40,654 bases of DNA from a virus: the IMG/VR virus record IMGVR_UViG_3300046006_001780, positions 1 through 40,654 of that record, one strand, 5' to 3'. The position numbers and the translations under genes are program-made. Of this stretch, positions 17,519 to 25,426 are shown piece after piece. The notes under the pieces were generated by a model. It saw nothing but the letters and a program-made list of their open reading frames with translations, was not told the origin of the DNA and ran no database searches. Within the stretch, counting starts at the first letter, position 1. The number at the start of each line of letters is the position of its first letter.

Positions 17519-17583
17519 CGCCCTCAACGCATTGCCACCCGCCCAGCCCTAAGCGACAATCCACCATCCAGGAGACCCCATAA

Positions 17584-19512
17584 ATGTCCACACTCTCGAT
17601 TCAAGTACCATTCCCGGTCTTTCAAGACCGGGATGGCCAACCTTTGGACAACGGTTATGTTTGGATTGGCGAGCCAAGTCTGAATGCACAAACCAATCCG
17701 GTTGTGGTTTACTTTGACGCTGCTTTGACCATTCAGGCAGCCCAGCCACTGCGCACCCTCAATGGCTACATCTACCGCAGCGGATCGCCTGCCCAGGTTT
17801 ACGTTGACGGCGTGAACTTCAGCATCTTGGTGCAGGACAGCAAAGGCTCTTTGGTTTACAGCCTACCCAACGGCACGGGCATCAGCCCCAATGCGGCTGG
17901 CATCGTCTACAACCCATCAGGCACGGGCGCTGTGCCAACCACTGTGCAGGCCAAGCTTCGGGAGACTGTCAGCGTCAAGGACTTTGGTGCTGTGGGGGAT
18001 GGGGTAACGGATGACACGGCGGCGATTCAGGCTGCCATTGATAGTGGGGCCAAGGAAATCATAATCCCTTCCGGAACTTATGCACTTGGGTCTTATGTCA
18101 ATGTCGCGTCCAAAACTGATTTAACTATTCGCGGCACAGGAAGTCCCGTGTTGTTCCAGCCGTCTGGAAAAACTACATCCAACGCGTTCAACGTCAGTTT
18201 TTTCCGATTCACCAGTTGCACGAACGTCACTATGACTGGTCTGAAAGTTGATGGCAACCGTGCAGCTTACGCGACGGTGAACACTTACTTTGCAAATGCT
18301 GACAACTTCAGAGTGTTCTGGATTGTCGGTTGCACGAATGTGGCAGTGCAGGATTGCATCTTTGAAGCCTGGCAGGGTGTTGTAGTAAAGGTCATCGCAC
18401 TCGGAGCCAGCGGCGGGGCCACCATTCCCGCCATACGTGCTGACGCTGCACTTCCTGGGTGCGATGGTCTTAAAGTCATTGGCAACACGTTCAGTTATTG
18501 CGGCACGCCTATACAAGTAAACCCAAGCACTAGCTACAACATTTACGTTCAGAACAACACGATCTTCAACACCGACTATTCTGCCGTAACCATTTATCCA
18601 CATGGATATAACGTGTTTGCGCAAGACAACACAATGGAAGAAATCGGACGTGTTACGACTGGCCCACTGCCGAATGATGGATATGCCATCCGATACTACG
18701 AATGTGCTGGCGGCGTCATTTCAGGGAACCAGATCAATAAGTGTGATTACGGCATTGTTCTGCTTTACGGAACCATTGATTTTGTCAACCGCGACATCAA
18801 TATCGTGAGTAATACCATCATTGACGATACTCAATATGGCACGACTGGAGCGTCAATTGCTATTACTGGTGACAATATCCAGATCAGCGGAAATACAGTT
18901 GGTGAAACTTCAACAACAGCCAAATACATTGCAGTTGAACTTGAGGGACACAACATCTCGTTCACCGATAACGTAGTTGAGTATTCTCCCTCGGTGGCAG
19001 GTCAATCGTTCAGGATCGGATACGATGCTATTCACGGCCCTGCGACGTATTCTTGCGACAACATCAATGTGACCAACAACAGGATTGCTGTTACCAGTGG
19101 GTTTTATGGAATTTTGCTTAACCCAGCAGCAACTGCAAGTGGTATCTACATTGGTCAAAATAAGATTACTGGTCAGGCTGGGCCAGAGGTTTATGATCCA
19201 AACAGCGTTGTCATTTACGAAATCACAGGGTCAAAGGCGACAGCCGAGCCGATTGTTGGGACATGGAAACGCGGAGATATTGTTTACAACTCTGCCCCCA
19301 GCGCGGGTAGTGTGTTTGGTTGGGTGTGCGTTACCGCAGGTACGCCGGGGACATGGGTGCCGTTTGCTGGAGTGCAGCCTGCCAACGCTTATACCGTGGC
19401 CAACCCCTCGACAGATCGCGCACTCAATGTGACCGGAGACACGACGGCGCAAGTCGCTGCAGTTCTCGGAACCCTGATCGCTGATTTGCAAGCCAACGGG
19501 GTGTTGAAATGA
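17584..19512 (+). CDS. Tailspike with P22-like head-binding domain and beta-helix
   Basis: This is the receptor-binding and probably polysaccharide-degrading spike, 642 residues. Residues 1-115 resemble the P22 gp9 head-binding domain (PFPVFQDRDGQPLDNGYVWIG, N-rich turn, GYIYRSGSPAQVYVDG). From about 131 there is the typical start of a right-handed beta-helix, DFGAVGDGVTDDTAAIQ, followed by repeated NNTI, NTFSY and GNQI coils to about residue 540. Active-site acids cannot be assigned by eye. From about 18060 the DNA becomes AT-richer than the head-binding part, as expected when receptor-binding modules are exchanged. RBS CAGGAG precedes ATG 17584. Confidence 0.9.
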   Translation: MSTLSIQVPFPVFQDRDGQPLDNGYVWIGEPSLNAQTNPVVVYFDAALTIQAAQPLRTLNGYIYRSGSPAQVYVDGVNFSILVQDSKGSLVYSLPNGTGISPNAAGIVYNPSGTGAVPTTVQAKLRETVSVKDFGAVGDGVTDDTAAIQAAIDSGAKEIIIPSGTYALGSYVNVASKTDLTIRGTGSPVLFQPSGKTTSNAFNVSFFRFTSCTNVTMTGLKVDGNRAAYATVNTYFANADNFRVFWIVGCTNVAVQDCIFEAWQGVVVKVIALGASGGATIPAIRADAALPGCDGLKVIGNTFSYCGTPIQVNPSTSYNIYVQNNTIFNTDYSAVTIYPHGYNVFAQDNTMEEIGRVTTGPLPNDGYAIRYYECAGGVISGNQINKCDYGIVLLYGTIDFVNRDINIVSNTIIDDTQYGTTGASIAITGDNIQISGNTVGETSTTAKYIAVELEGHNISFTDNVVEYSPSVAGQSFRIGYDAIHGPATYSCDNINVTNNRIAVTSGFYGILLNPAATASGIYIGQNKITGQAGPEVYDPNSVVIYEITGSKATAEPIVGTWKRGDIVYNSAPSAGSVFGWVCVTAGTPGTWVPFAGVQPANAYTVANPSTDRALNVTGDTTAQVAAVLGTLIADLQANGVLK

Positions 19513-20717
19513 TTGCGCTTGCCTTGGATTTTACTTCTGCGTTGTTAGACCCACGTATCACGTTTTCGCGGGCTGACAACACCGCTACCAGAGTTGGCAA
19601 CAATGGTTTAATTGAAACTGTCAGCGAAAACGTAGCGAGGTTTGATTTTGATCCGCTGACGTTGGCGTGCAATGGTCTTTTAATTGAATCCGAACGCGCA
19701 AACTTGTTGCTTCAAAGTGAAAATTTTGGGGCGGTTAATTGGAGCAGAGCAGACACGTCTTTTTCTGAAAACGTTGCAGTAGCGCCAAACGGGCAAACAA
19801 CCGCCGATCTTCTAACCGAAGGAACGGCAGGAACCGCAATCACAACGCAAACTGTTAGCTCATCGGGGCCGACAGTGGCGTATTCCCTTTACATCAAAGC
19901 CGGTACTGCTACTTGGGTCAGGTTGCAAATTACAAGTGGCGCAAATGCGATAAGACTGTGGTTCAACGCATCAACCGGGGCTATTGGAAATACATCGGTG
20001 GCTGGAACTGGCGTGTTCGTTTCATGCACTTTTGAAGCATATGCCAACGGATGGTATCGACTAGAACTGGTCGGAACAATACCATCAGTGACAATATTTA
20101 ACGCAACCATAAACTCGTCACCTTCAAATGGTTCTCCTTCTAGAGTTAACAATGCATCTTATTATCCTTGGGGTGCGCAATTAGAAGTTGGATCGGAGGC
20201 CACCAGCTACATCCCGACAACCACAACCAGCCTGACTCGCAACGCAGATGTCGCCACCATCACCGGCAGCAACTTCACCAGCTTCTGGAATGCGACACAA
20301 GGCGGCGCAACGGTACAGGCCACCCAATCCACTGTGTCTGGCATCAGGCCCTTGGTCCAATACGACGATGGCACGGCCAACGAGATCATCGCGCTGCGTG
20401 GCAACACCACCAACCCAGAGCTGTACATCGTTGACGACGGCACACCACAGGCCCAGCTTGACGCTGGCACCATTGCGGCCAACACAGCCTACAGCTTGAC
20501 CGGCTGGTGGGAGACCAACGATTGCAGAGCACGCAAGGACTCTGGCGCGGCGGTCACGGATGCCACGGCCACCATCCCCACGGTTACGCAGGCAAGGATC
20601 GGCTCAGATGGCACCAACTACCTGAACGGCACCATTGCCACCATCAACTATTACGCAGCGTTCTCCAGCCATATTTACACTCGGCGCAAGAACAAAGTCG
20701 TCTCTTCACTTTTCTGA
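19509..20717 (+). CDS. Fibre-associated lectin-like (concanavalin/CBM-like) protein
   Basis: The 402-residue protein starts ALDFTSALLDPRITFSRA and contains LLLQSENFGAVNWSRA (about 70-85) and WGAQLEVGSEATSYIPT (about 222-238). These are hallmarks of jelly-roll carbohydrate-binding modules found in phage head-spike and tail fibre proteins. A LamG-like second half follows. It overlaps the tailspike stop by four bases (ATGA), so the two are co-translated. The first two thirds are AT-rich and the last third returns to the high-GC phage norm, suggesting a swapped binding domain on a conserved C-terminus. It is probably a second adhesin or spike partner. Confidence 0.75.
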   Translation: MIALALDFTSALLDPRITFSRADNTATRVGNNGLIETVSENVARFDFDPLTLACNGLLIESERANLLLQSENFGAVNWSRADTSFSENVAVAPNGQTTADLLTEGTAGTAITTQTVSSSGPTVAYSLYIKAGTATWVRLQITSGANAIRLWFNASTGAIGNTSVAGTGVFVSCTFEAYANGWYRLELVGTIPSVTIFNATINSSPSNGSPSRVNNASYYPWGAQLEVGSEATSYIPTTTTSLTRNADVATITGSNFTSFWNATQGGATVQATQSTVSGIRPLVQYDDGTANEIIALRGNTTNPELYIVDDGTPQAQLDAGTIAANTAYSLTGWWETNDCRARKDSGAAVTDATATIPTVTQARIGSDGTNYLNGTIATINYYAAFSSHIYTRRKNKVVSSLF

Positions 20718-20730
20718 AAGGTCAGCACCA

Positions 20731-21084
20731 ATGTCCACCAATTCGCAAATCGCCTTTTCGCCTCTTGGCAAAACCATTGTTGTAGCAGCCGCTAGCACAG
20801 CCCCCACTGGCGTGCAGGCTCCTGTCTATGAGAAGTTCAATCCGCAAAACGCAGGCCAGTACCGTTTTGTGAACGATGGCAATGAGACCGTGTTTCTGGG
20901 CACCGGTCCTACAGCTGCACTGGCCCAGGCCGCAGCTATTGCTCCAGTGGCTGGGACGCCCTCGGACGCTATCGTGCTTCTGCCTGGTGCCATCGAGATC
21001 CTGCGCTTCAACAAAGACACCTTTTTCAGTGGTCTGGCCGCAGCGGCCAACACCGTCTACATCACACCAGGCCAAGGCATTTGA
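20731..21084 (+). CDS. Hypothetical small virion or accessory protein
   Basis: The 117-residue protein is Ala/Val/Thr-rich, predicted beta, without Cys or membrane segments. It begins at ATG 20731 after AAAGGT. Motifs visible are VYEKFNPQNAGQYRFVNDGNE (in its middle) and an AIEILRF segment, reminiscent of small decoration-type proteins. It lies between the adhesins and the lysis cassette. No family recognised. Confidence 0.72.
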   Translation: MSTNSQIAFSPLGKTIVVAAASTAPTGVQAPVYEKFNPQNAGQYRFVNDGNETVFLGTGPTAALAQAAAIAPVAGTPSDAIVLLPGAIEILRFNKDTFFSGLAAAANTVYITPGQGI

Positions 21085-21359
21085 TCCGCCCAGCCCCAGC
21101 CCCTGTGCGGTGGTATTTGCGTGCAACTGGCTTTGCCGGGATCACGCTTCCGCCCTTCGGCATCTTCATCTTGTCCGAGCGCATCGACGACCAGCGCCTG
21201 CGACTGCATGAGATGGCCCACTGGCATCAATACCAGCGCATGGGGCTTGTCGGCTTTTACTTGAAGTATTTTTGGAACACCCTCTGCCACGGGTACAGGA
21301 ACAACCCGATGGAGATCGAAGCAAGGAAAGCGGAAAATGGAACAGCCCAGCAGCATTGA
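21081..21359 (+). CDS. Small HExxH putative metallopeptidase, TTG start
   Basis: The 92-residue protein carries HEMAH at 43-47 followed by WHQYQRMG, and later NNPMEIEA with E78/E80 as a possible third zinc ligand. HExxH plus a downstream Glu is the gluzincin pattern. A hydrophobic stretch at 16-31 might anchor it to the membrane. The only sensible start is TTG 21081, whose last two bases begin the preceding stop codon (TTGA); AAGG lies just upstream. It sits at the head of the lysis cassette, so a role in envelope opening or processing is possible but unproven. Confidence 0.7.
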   Translation: MIRPAPAPVRWYLRATGFAGITLPPFGIFILSERIDDQRLRLHEMAHWHQYQRMGLVGFYLKYFWNTLCHGYRNNPMEIEARKAENGTAQQH

Positions 21360-21573
21360 CCCAGTGAAATATGGCGTCTTGTGGGAGCGCGTTCAGAACT
21401 ACGAACGGCGCTTTGACGAGATGTCCAGCAAAATGGACAAGATGGAGGCCAACGTCGAGAAGCTGGTGGCCCTTGCCAACCAAGGCCGGGGTGGCTTCTG
21501 GGCAGGAATGGCATTCGTGTCGTTCATCTCCAGTGCCATCGGGTTTGGTTTGAGCTGGCTCAAGGGTCACTGA
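21337..21573 (+). CDS. XhlA-like coiled-coil/transmembrane lysis protein
   Basis: The 78-residue protein has an N-terminal charged coiled coil (about 12-48, with RFDEMSSKMDKMEANVEKL) and one C-terminal membrane helix (about 53-74, FWAGMAFVSFISSAIGFGL). That is the architecture of XhlA/haemolysin-type holin partners. It overlaps the HExxH gene by 23 bases and the endolysin start by one base. RBS GGAAAGCGGAAA precedes ATG 21337. It may be a holin, antiholin or holin accessory. Confidence 0.78.
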   Translation: MEQPSSIDPVKYGVLWERVQNYERRFDEMSSKMDKMEANVEKLVALANQGRGGFWAGMAFVSFISSAIGFGLSWLKGH

Positions 21574-21953
21574 TGTACAGCCTCGGCCCACGCTCCAGGC
21601 AACGGCTCAGAGGTGTGCACCCTGACCTTGTTAAAGTGGTTGAGCGTGCCATCAAGATCACCGAGGTGGACTTCACGGTGCTGGAAGGCTTGCGCTCACC
21701 AGAGCGCCAGAAAGCACTGGTGGAGGCCGGGGCCAGCCAGACCCTCAACAGTCGGCACCTGACGGGTCATGCAGTCGATCTGGGGGCTTGGGTCGGTGAC
21801 GAGGTGCGCTGGGACTGGCCGCTGTACCACAAGATTGCAGCGGCCATGATGGAAGCGGCCAGGCAAGAAGGCATCAAGATTGTGTGGGGCGGGGACTGGC
21901 GAACATTCAAGGACGGCCCTCATTTCGAGCTCGACCGAAAGGCATACGCATGA
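21573..21953 (+). CDS. M15-family endolysin (L-Ala-D-Glu / D-Ala carboxypeptidase-like)
   Basis: This 126-residue enzyme cleaves peptides of the host cell wall. The zinc site is clear: SRHLTGHAVDL gives H62 and D69, and DGPHFEL gives H117; the upstream LEGLRSPERQ (38-47) is also typical of VanY/M15C peptidases. There is no signal peptide, so it needs a holin for export. It lies between two candidate holin-type membrane proteins. The ATG overlaps the upstream stop by one base. Confidence 0.93.
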   Translation: MYSLGPRSRQRLRGVHPDLVKVVERAIKITEVDFTVLEGLRSPERQKALVEAGASQTLNSRHLTGHAVDLGAWVGDEVRWDWPLYHKIAAAMMEAARQEGIKIVWGGDWRTFKDGPHFELDRKAYA

Positions 21954-22363
21954 TTTGGCAAGCACTCATCCCTGTCATTGGTGGCATCTTGGAGAAGGTG
22001 CTGCCCGATCCACAGGCAGCGGCAGACGCAAAGATCAAACTGCTTGATCTGGCGCAGCGCGGCGAGTTGGCCGTGCTCGACGCAGAGACCAAGCTGGCCT
22101 TGGGTCAGCTTGAGGTCAACAAGACCGAGGCAGGAACCGACATGTTCCGTGGCGGCTGGCGTCCTGCAACCGGCTGGGCCTGCGTTTTCGGTCTGGTGTA
22201 CCAGTTCCTTGTCCAGCCGCTTTTACCGTGGCTGCTGGCCGTTCTAGGCGTCTCCGTGCCACCATTGCCACTTATCGACAACGAGACGCTCATGGTCTTG
22301 CTCACTGGCATGCTGGGCCTGGGTGGCCTGCGCTCATGGGAGCGCATCAAAGGCAAGGCTTAA
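21950..22363 (+). CDS. 3TM holin (gene-transfer-agent type)
   Basis: The 137-residue membrane protein begins MIWQALIPVIGGILEKVLPD and then has a charged helix (AAADAKIKLLDLAQRGELAVL), followed by the GGWRPATGWACVFGL segment and two further hydrophobic spans to the end. This is the pattern of the PF11351 3TM holin family. It would permeabilise the inner membrane to release the M15 endolysin. The start overlaps the endolysin stop (ATGA). Its end overlaps by four bases the end of the convergent leftward operon, with no terminator at the junction. Confidence 0.85.
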   Translation: MIWQALIPVIGGILEKVLPDPQAAADAKIKLLDLAQRGELAVLDAETKLALGQLEVNKTEAGTDMFRGGWRPATGWACVFGLVYQFLVQPLLPWLLAVLGVSVPPLPLIDNETLMVLLTGMLGLGGLRSWERIKGKA

Positions 22364-22581
22364 GACCAGTGGACGGCACAGGCCGCGAGAAACCCCATCC
22401 ACAGCATGCCCAGGATCGCCAGCAGCATCCAGTACGCCAGCTTCTTGAGCTGGTAACGCCAGATGCTCGGTGGCAGGGGGTCAGCGGCCCTCATGACAGG
22501 CTTGGCCTTTGCCACACGGGCAGGGCAGTCACGGCCCTGGTTGCACCCGTAGTTGGTGCAGTATTCATCACAGCAGTTCAT
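22360..22581 (-). CDS. Small Cys-rich membrane protein, last gene of leftward operon
   Basis: The 73-residue protein has a Cys-rich N-terminus (MNCCDEYCTNYGCNQGRDCP, residues 1-20, six Cys) and a single C-terminal membrane span (about 47-70, KLAYWMLLAILGMLWMGF). The N-terminal motif with a trailing transmembrane helix is recurrent in small Burkholderiales phage proteins of unknown role. It converges tail to tail with the holin gene. RBS GAGAGATGAA precedes the ATG. Confidence 0.75.
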   Translation of the reverse strand: MNCCDEYCTNYGCNQGRDCPARVAKAKPVMRAADPLPPSIWRYQLKKLAYWMLLAILGMLWMGFLAACAVHWS

Positions 22582-22829
22582 TTCATCTCTCCTTTCGTTG
22601 CGGGTCTTGGGCAGTCTTCAGGTGGCACTACAACGGCCCACACGGCCTCGTATTTGCTTTTTGGTGCATCAGCCTTCACCCACCGATCAATGTAGGCGTC
22701 AGGCATATTTTTCAGGGCTGTGCGGGTTGGCCCTTGCGTTGCCGGTATCAGTTCCACCAACTGTTTGATCGTCAGGCCATCGGTGTGCTCACGCAGAATG
22801 GCGCGAATGACGGGGTGGTTGGCTTTCAT
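22578..22829 (-). CDS. Small winged-helix-like protein
   Basis: The 83-residue protein starts MKANHPVIRAILREHTDG and contains LTIKQLVELIPATQGPTRTAL, which looks like a winged helix-turn-helix over residues 5-50. A DNA-binding early protein is plausible. The start at 22829 is chosen because it follows AAAGG and overlaps the stop of the upstream mini-gene; an in-frame upstream start at 23018 would overlap two other genes. Confidence 0.7.
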   Translation of the reverse strand: MKANHPVIRAILREHTDGLTIKQLVELIPATQGPTRTALKNMPDAYIDRWVKADAPKSKYEAVWAVVVPPEDCPRPATKGEMK

Positions 22830-22936
22830 TTCAAGCCTTTCAGTGTTGCCCAGATCACGTTGCCGCACCGGGTGCACTGGTAATGGGCGTGGGTGTTGCG
22901 CTCCCAGATAGGCTCCCAGCGGTGTTTGCAGGTCAT
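22826..22936 (-). CDS. 36-residue zinc-ribbon mini-protein
   Basis: This tiny protein begins MTCKHRWEPIW and contains a CTRCG pair, giving a CxxH..CxxC zinc site. It is linked by overlapping stop/start codons to genes on both sides, which supports it being real. Such mini zinc ribbons recur through this early operon. Function unknown. Confidence 0.65.
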   Translation of the reverse strand: MTCKHRWEPIWERNTHAHYQCTRCGNVIWATLKGLK

Positions 22937-23988
22937 GCGTCCCCCTTGATGCCGTGGGCGGCCTCGACGGCTCGGGCCATTCGTGTTGCGTTGTCATGTT
23001 CTCTGCGTCCGGGGTCATAGGCTTGTTTCCAGCAATCTAAGACCTGCTCATCCGTCAGCGGCTTGCGGTAGTGGCACAGCCCTGTGCTGCACACGATCTC
23101 TTGTGCTGGTGGGGTGGTGTAGAGCTCAGTTCCATCAGAGATAGGCTGGTTCGACCGGAACAAGATAGTGAAAAACCCTTCATGCGAGGCGCACCCTGTT
23201 GTTACCCCCACAGGCTGCACAGGTGCTGGCTGTGCTGCTGGTGGGGTGGCAATCCACTCTTTTGCGGCGTCCAGTGCGTTATGCCACGGAAAATTTGAAC
23301 TGGTGTGCTCTCCAATATCTGCGCCAGTGATTTGGGCGATTACTTCAGCAAGCTGATCGGCAATGGAGTGATATTCGTCGCGCTCAATTAGTGCTTGCGT
23401 CAAATCATCGTCAGGCTCCTGCACAGGTGCTGCAAGGCGCTTACCGGCTTCGCAGTTACATACGCCCCGCCACTCGCCAGTTTTGTCATGCACATCACCA
23501 GTGCCATCGCAGTATTCGCAACGCTCCTGCACAGTAGGTGCTGGCTGTGCTGCGGGTGAAGGAGTGTCGCCAAAGACAAGAGGCCGCTTTTGAGTTGCCT
23601 CTGGGTGTGGTTCATCGCTAAACTGCCAGTGGTCTGCGTTAGGGCTAATTCTCCATGCCCATGCCACCGGCTCCTGCACAGGTGCTGGCTGTGCTTCCGC
23701 TTTAATTGGCTCGCAGTAGAGAGGGACATTGAAGCGCAAACCTTCACGCATTTCGCTTGCATGTTTAACAATTAATGTGTCCCAATTACCATCTTTTGCA
23801 AGGTCACGACTATCTGCATATCCCACAGGCTCCTGCACAAGTGCTGACTGCTCTGGTTTCCAATTAAACGCCTCCCAATCTTCTTTAATTGCGTCTGGCA
23901 TGTACCCTTTACGATCTGCGTGATCCAGCGCCTGCATCAGTTCATCAAAACCAACGACGCTTACGGTCCTCCATTGATACTCGGTCAT
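22933..23988 (-). CDS. Modular patchwork early protein with QEPV/PPAQ linkers
   Basis: This 351-residue protein is built from short unrelated modules joined by recurrent linkers of the AQPAPVQEPV and LYTTPPAQE types. One module (about 158-180) is a DnaJ-like zinc element CEYCDGTGD..CNCEAG. The C-terminal 60 residues (VCSTGLCHYRKPLTDEQ to RAVEAAHGIK) are paralogous to the end of the protein at 24427-25056, with near-identical DNA. Similar composite proteins are common in early regions of betaproteobacterial phages, with no known function. The start is ATG 23988 with GGATTGA upstream. Confidence 0.8.
   Translation of the reverse strand: MTEYQWRTVSVVGFDELMQALDHADRKGYMPDAIKEDWEAFNWKPEQSALVQEPVGYADSRDLAKDGNWDTLIVKHASEMREGLRFNVPLYCEPIKAEAQPAPVQEPVAWAWRISPNADHWQFSDEPHPEATQKRPLVFGDTPSPAAQPAPTVQERCEYCDGTGDVHDKTGEWRGVCNCEAGKRLAAPVQEPDDDLTQALIERDEYHSIADQLAEVIAQITGADIGEHTSSNFPWHNALDAAKEWIATPPAAQPAPVQPVGVTTGCASHEGFFTILFRSNQPISDGTELYTTPPAQEIVCSTGLCHYRKPLTDEQVLDCWKQAYDPGRREHDNATRMARAVEAAHGIKGDA
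23047..23124. repeat. 78-bp direct repeat, copy 1
   Basis: Nearly identical to 24535-24612 (offset 1,488; about four mismatches), same orientation. It encodes the PPAQE-VCSTGLCHYRKPLTDE end module of two neighbouring proteins. The sharp loss of similarity outside the repeat fits module shuffling or gene conversion. Confidence 0.85.
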
Positions 23989-24158
23989 GCTTCAATCCTT
24001 TGCGGTTTCTCGCCAATTACTTTTGCTGTGGCTTTGAGTTCTTCCAGTCTGTCCATTGCGTGCGCCCAGTCCACTGCGTAGAACTCAAACTGAAACGTGC
24101 CCTCTTGGGTGTCGTACTCAACCAAGAATGGCAGCCACTTCACGCCGTTAACGATCAT
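23985..24158 (-). CDS. Hypothetical 57-residue protein
   Basis: The small protein begins MIVNGVKWLPFLVEYDTQEG and contains FEFYAVDWAHAMDRLEELKAT. The alternating strands followed by a helix look like a compact folded domain, similar to other small phage proteins that carry a DWAHAMDRLE-like segment. It overlaps both neighbours by four bases (ATGA junctions). No function recognised. Confidence 0.7.
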   Translation of the reverse strand: MIVNGVKWLPFLVEYDTQEGTFQFEFYAVDWAHAMDRLEELKATAKVIGEKPQRIEA

Positions 24159-24430
24159 GTGTTTTTCTCCAACATACTCTTGACCTGTTCGTACACGCCG
24201 TTCCTTGCCGGGTTGTCAGCCTCCAGCCTGTCCCACCCTGCGTAGCGCATCTCGTTTTCGCAGCGTTGCAGAAGCTCATACATCTCGCGCAAGCAGTCAG
24301 CAGCCTTGCCGTGCAAGGGCCACCGCATTGTCTTCTCCAGCATGGCGGCAAGGCGCAAAGGCTTTGGCAGTTGGCCCACTCGCAGCAGTTCTGCGGTGTC
24401 TTCTTCGGTTGTGTATTGATCTTGGTTCAT
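24155..24430 (-). CDS. Hypothetical 91-residue early protein
   Basis: The protein has a mostly helical, charged sequence with EEDTAELLRVGQLPKPLRLA at 9-28, and single Cys residues at two places. No catalytic motif is seen. AGGAGAACAA precedes the ATG; the stop overlaps the next gene. Early-operon context only. Confidence 0.7.
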   Translation of the reverse strand: MNQDQYTTEEDTAELLRVGQLPKPLRLAAMLEKTMRWPLHGKAADCLREMYELLQRCENEMRYAGWDRLEADNPARNGVYEQVKSMLEKNT

Positions 24431-25056
24431 TTGTTCTCCTTGATGCCGTGGGCGGCTTCAATGGCTCGGACAAACGGCTTCACACAATCGTGAAAATCAT
24501 TTGCTTGGACACTCATCCAAACCGTTTCAATCTCCTCATCCGTCAGCGGCTTGCGGTAGTGGCACAACCCTGTGCTGCACACGAACTCTTGTGCTGGTGG
24601 GGATGTGTAGAGGGGCTGGCGTCCCGGTGCTGGCAAGCGATACGCAGTGGCGCAATTTACGCGATTGCAGTGTTCCCAGAAATCAGGCTCCACCCACACT
24701 GCGGCTGGCACTTCTGCCTGATCTGAAACCCAACCATTGGCAACAGTCCAATATTCCACAGGCTCCAGCTGTGCTGGTGGGGATGTGTAAACGGCTTTCC
24801 AACCGTAACTTTTTGCTTCTTCTTCTGTGAATTCCATTGGATGTACAAAGTTGCGTGCTTGAGTCATCCACGCCACAGGCTCCTGCTGCGGCTGTGCCAG
24901 TGCTTCAGCAACCATCTGATACAACTCGTTCTTTGCAACCTCCGCCTCATCCATTGCGTTGCCACCATCGAATCGACCACCGACAAGCGACCATGCTGAC
25001 GCAAACACTTGTGCTTGCGTCATGATTTCTTGCAGCTTCATTACTTCTGTGCTCAT
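24427..25056 (-). CDS. Modular patchwork early protein, paralogue of the 351-residue gene
   Basis: The 209-residue protein has a helical N-terminal module (about 1-52) and then QEPVAWMTQAR, two YTSPPAQ linkers, and the shared C-terminal module VCSTGLCHYRKPLTDEE to RAIEAAHGIK. It shares linkers and end module with the gene two places downstream, so both come from a shuffled module family. RBS AAGGAG lies in the end of the glutaredoxin gene and the ATG overlaps its stop. Function unknown. Confidence 0.78.
   Translation of the reverse strand: MSTEVMKLQEIMTQAQVFASAWSLVGGRFDGGNAMDEAEVAKNELYQMVAEALAQPQQEPVAWMTQARNFVHPMEFTEEEAKSYGWKAVYTSPPAQLEPVEYWTVANGWVSDQAEVPAAVWVEPDFWEHCNRVNCATAYRLPAPGRQPLYTSPPAQEFVCSTGLCHYRKPLTDEEIETVWMSVQANDFHDCVKPFVRAIEAAHGIKENK
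24535..24612. repeat. 78-bp direct repeat, copy 2
   Basis: Partner of 23047-23124. Outside the repeat the two genes differ. Confidence 0.85.
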
Positions 25057-25289
25057 AACCCCAGCTCCTTCAGTGCTTGTTGCAATCCGGCCAGACCGCC
25101 CACGCGCTGGCCTTGGATAAAAATCTGGGGCATCTGTCGGTATTGAGCATCGACTTGCGCCATCATCTTCTTGTGACCGATGTTCGTTTCGACATCAAAC
25201 TCCATGTACCCAATGCCTTTGTCATCAAGCAGCCGTTTGGCGCTGGTGCAGTTGGGGCAGTTGCTTTTGGAATAGATCACGATATTCAT
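25053..25289 (-). CDS. Glutaredoxin
   Basis: The 78-residue thiol-disulfide oxidoreductase has active site CPNC at 11-14, the cis-proline loop QMPQIFI (P54) and the GG motif at 64-65 that binds glutathione. Length and order fit phage glutaredoxins/NrdH-like proteins, which supply electrons to ribonucleotide reductase during DNA synthesis. No reductase gene lies in the window, so it would serve the host enzyme. Confidence 0.93.
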   Translation of the reverse strand: MNIVIYSKSNCPNCTSAKRLLDDKGIGYMEFDVETNIGHKKMMAQVDAQYRQMPQIFIQGQRVGGLAGLQQALKELGL

Positions 25290-25426
25290 TTGATTGCCTC
25301 CGCGAGCATGACAATTCCGTCAACAATCCAACCGCCTAAAATATAAGCAGCCATGATGACATTGGCTACAACGACTCCTATGACGCAGGCCATGGCCACA
25401 ATTTCCAAACCACTAGCAGTTTTCAT
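25286..25426 (-). CDS. 46-residue membrane protein
   Basis: The mini-protein is mainly hydrophobic, with likely membrane segments at about 8-30 and 31-42 (VAMACVIGVVVANVIMAAY, then GGWIVDGIVML). It is coupled by overlapping stop/start codons to both neighbours. Function unknown. Confidence 0.6.
   Translation of the reverse strand: MKTASGLEIVAMACVIGVVVANVIMAAYILGGWIVDGIVMLAEAIK

Noticed and set aside
22330-22345. GCGCTC-ATGG-GAGCGC hairpin near the convergent end of late and early operons
   Set aside because: It lies inside the holin coding sequence and has no T-tract on either strand, so I do not call a terminator.
23180-24900. CRISPR-like array because of recurring short repeats
   Set aside because: Repeats are irregularly spaced, in frame, and encode protein linkers within two genes; no unique spacers of constant length.
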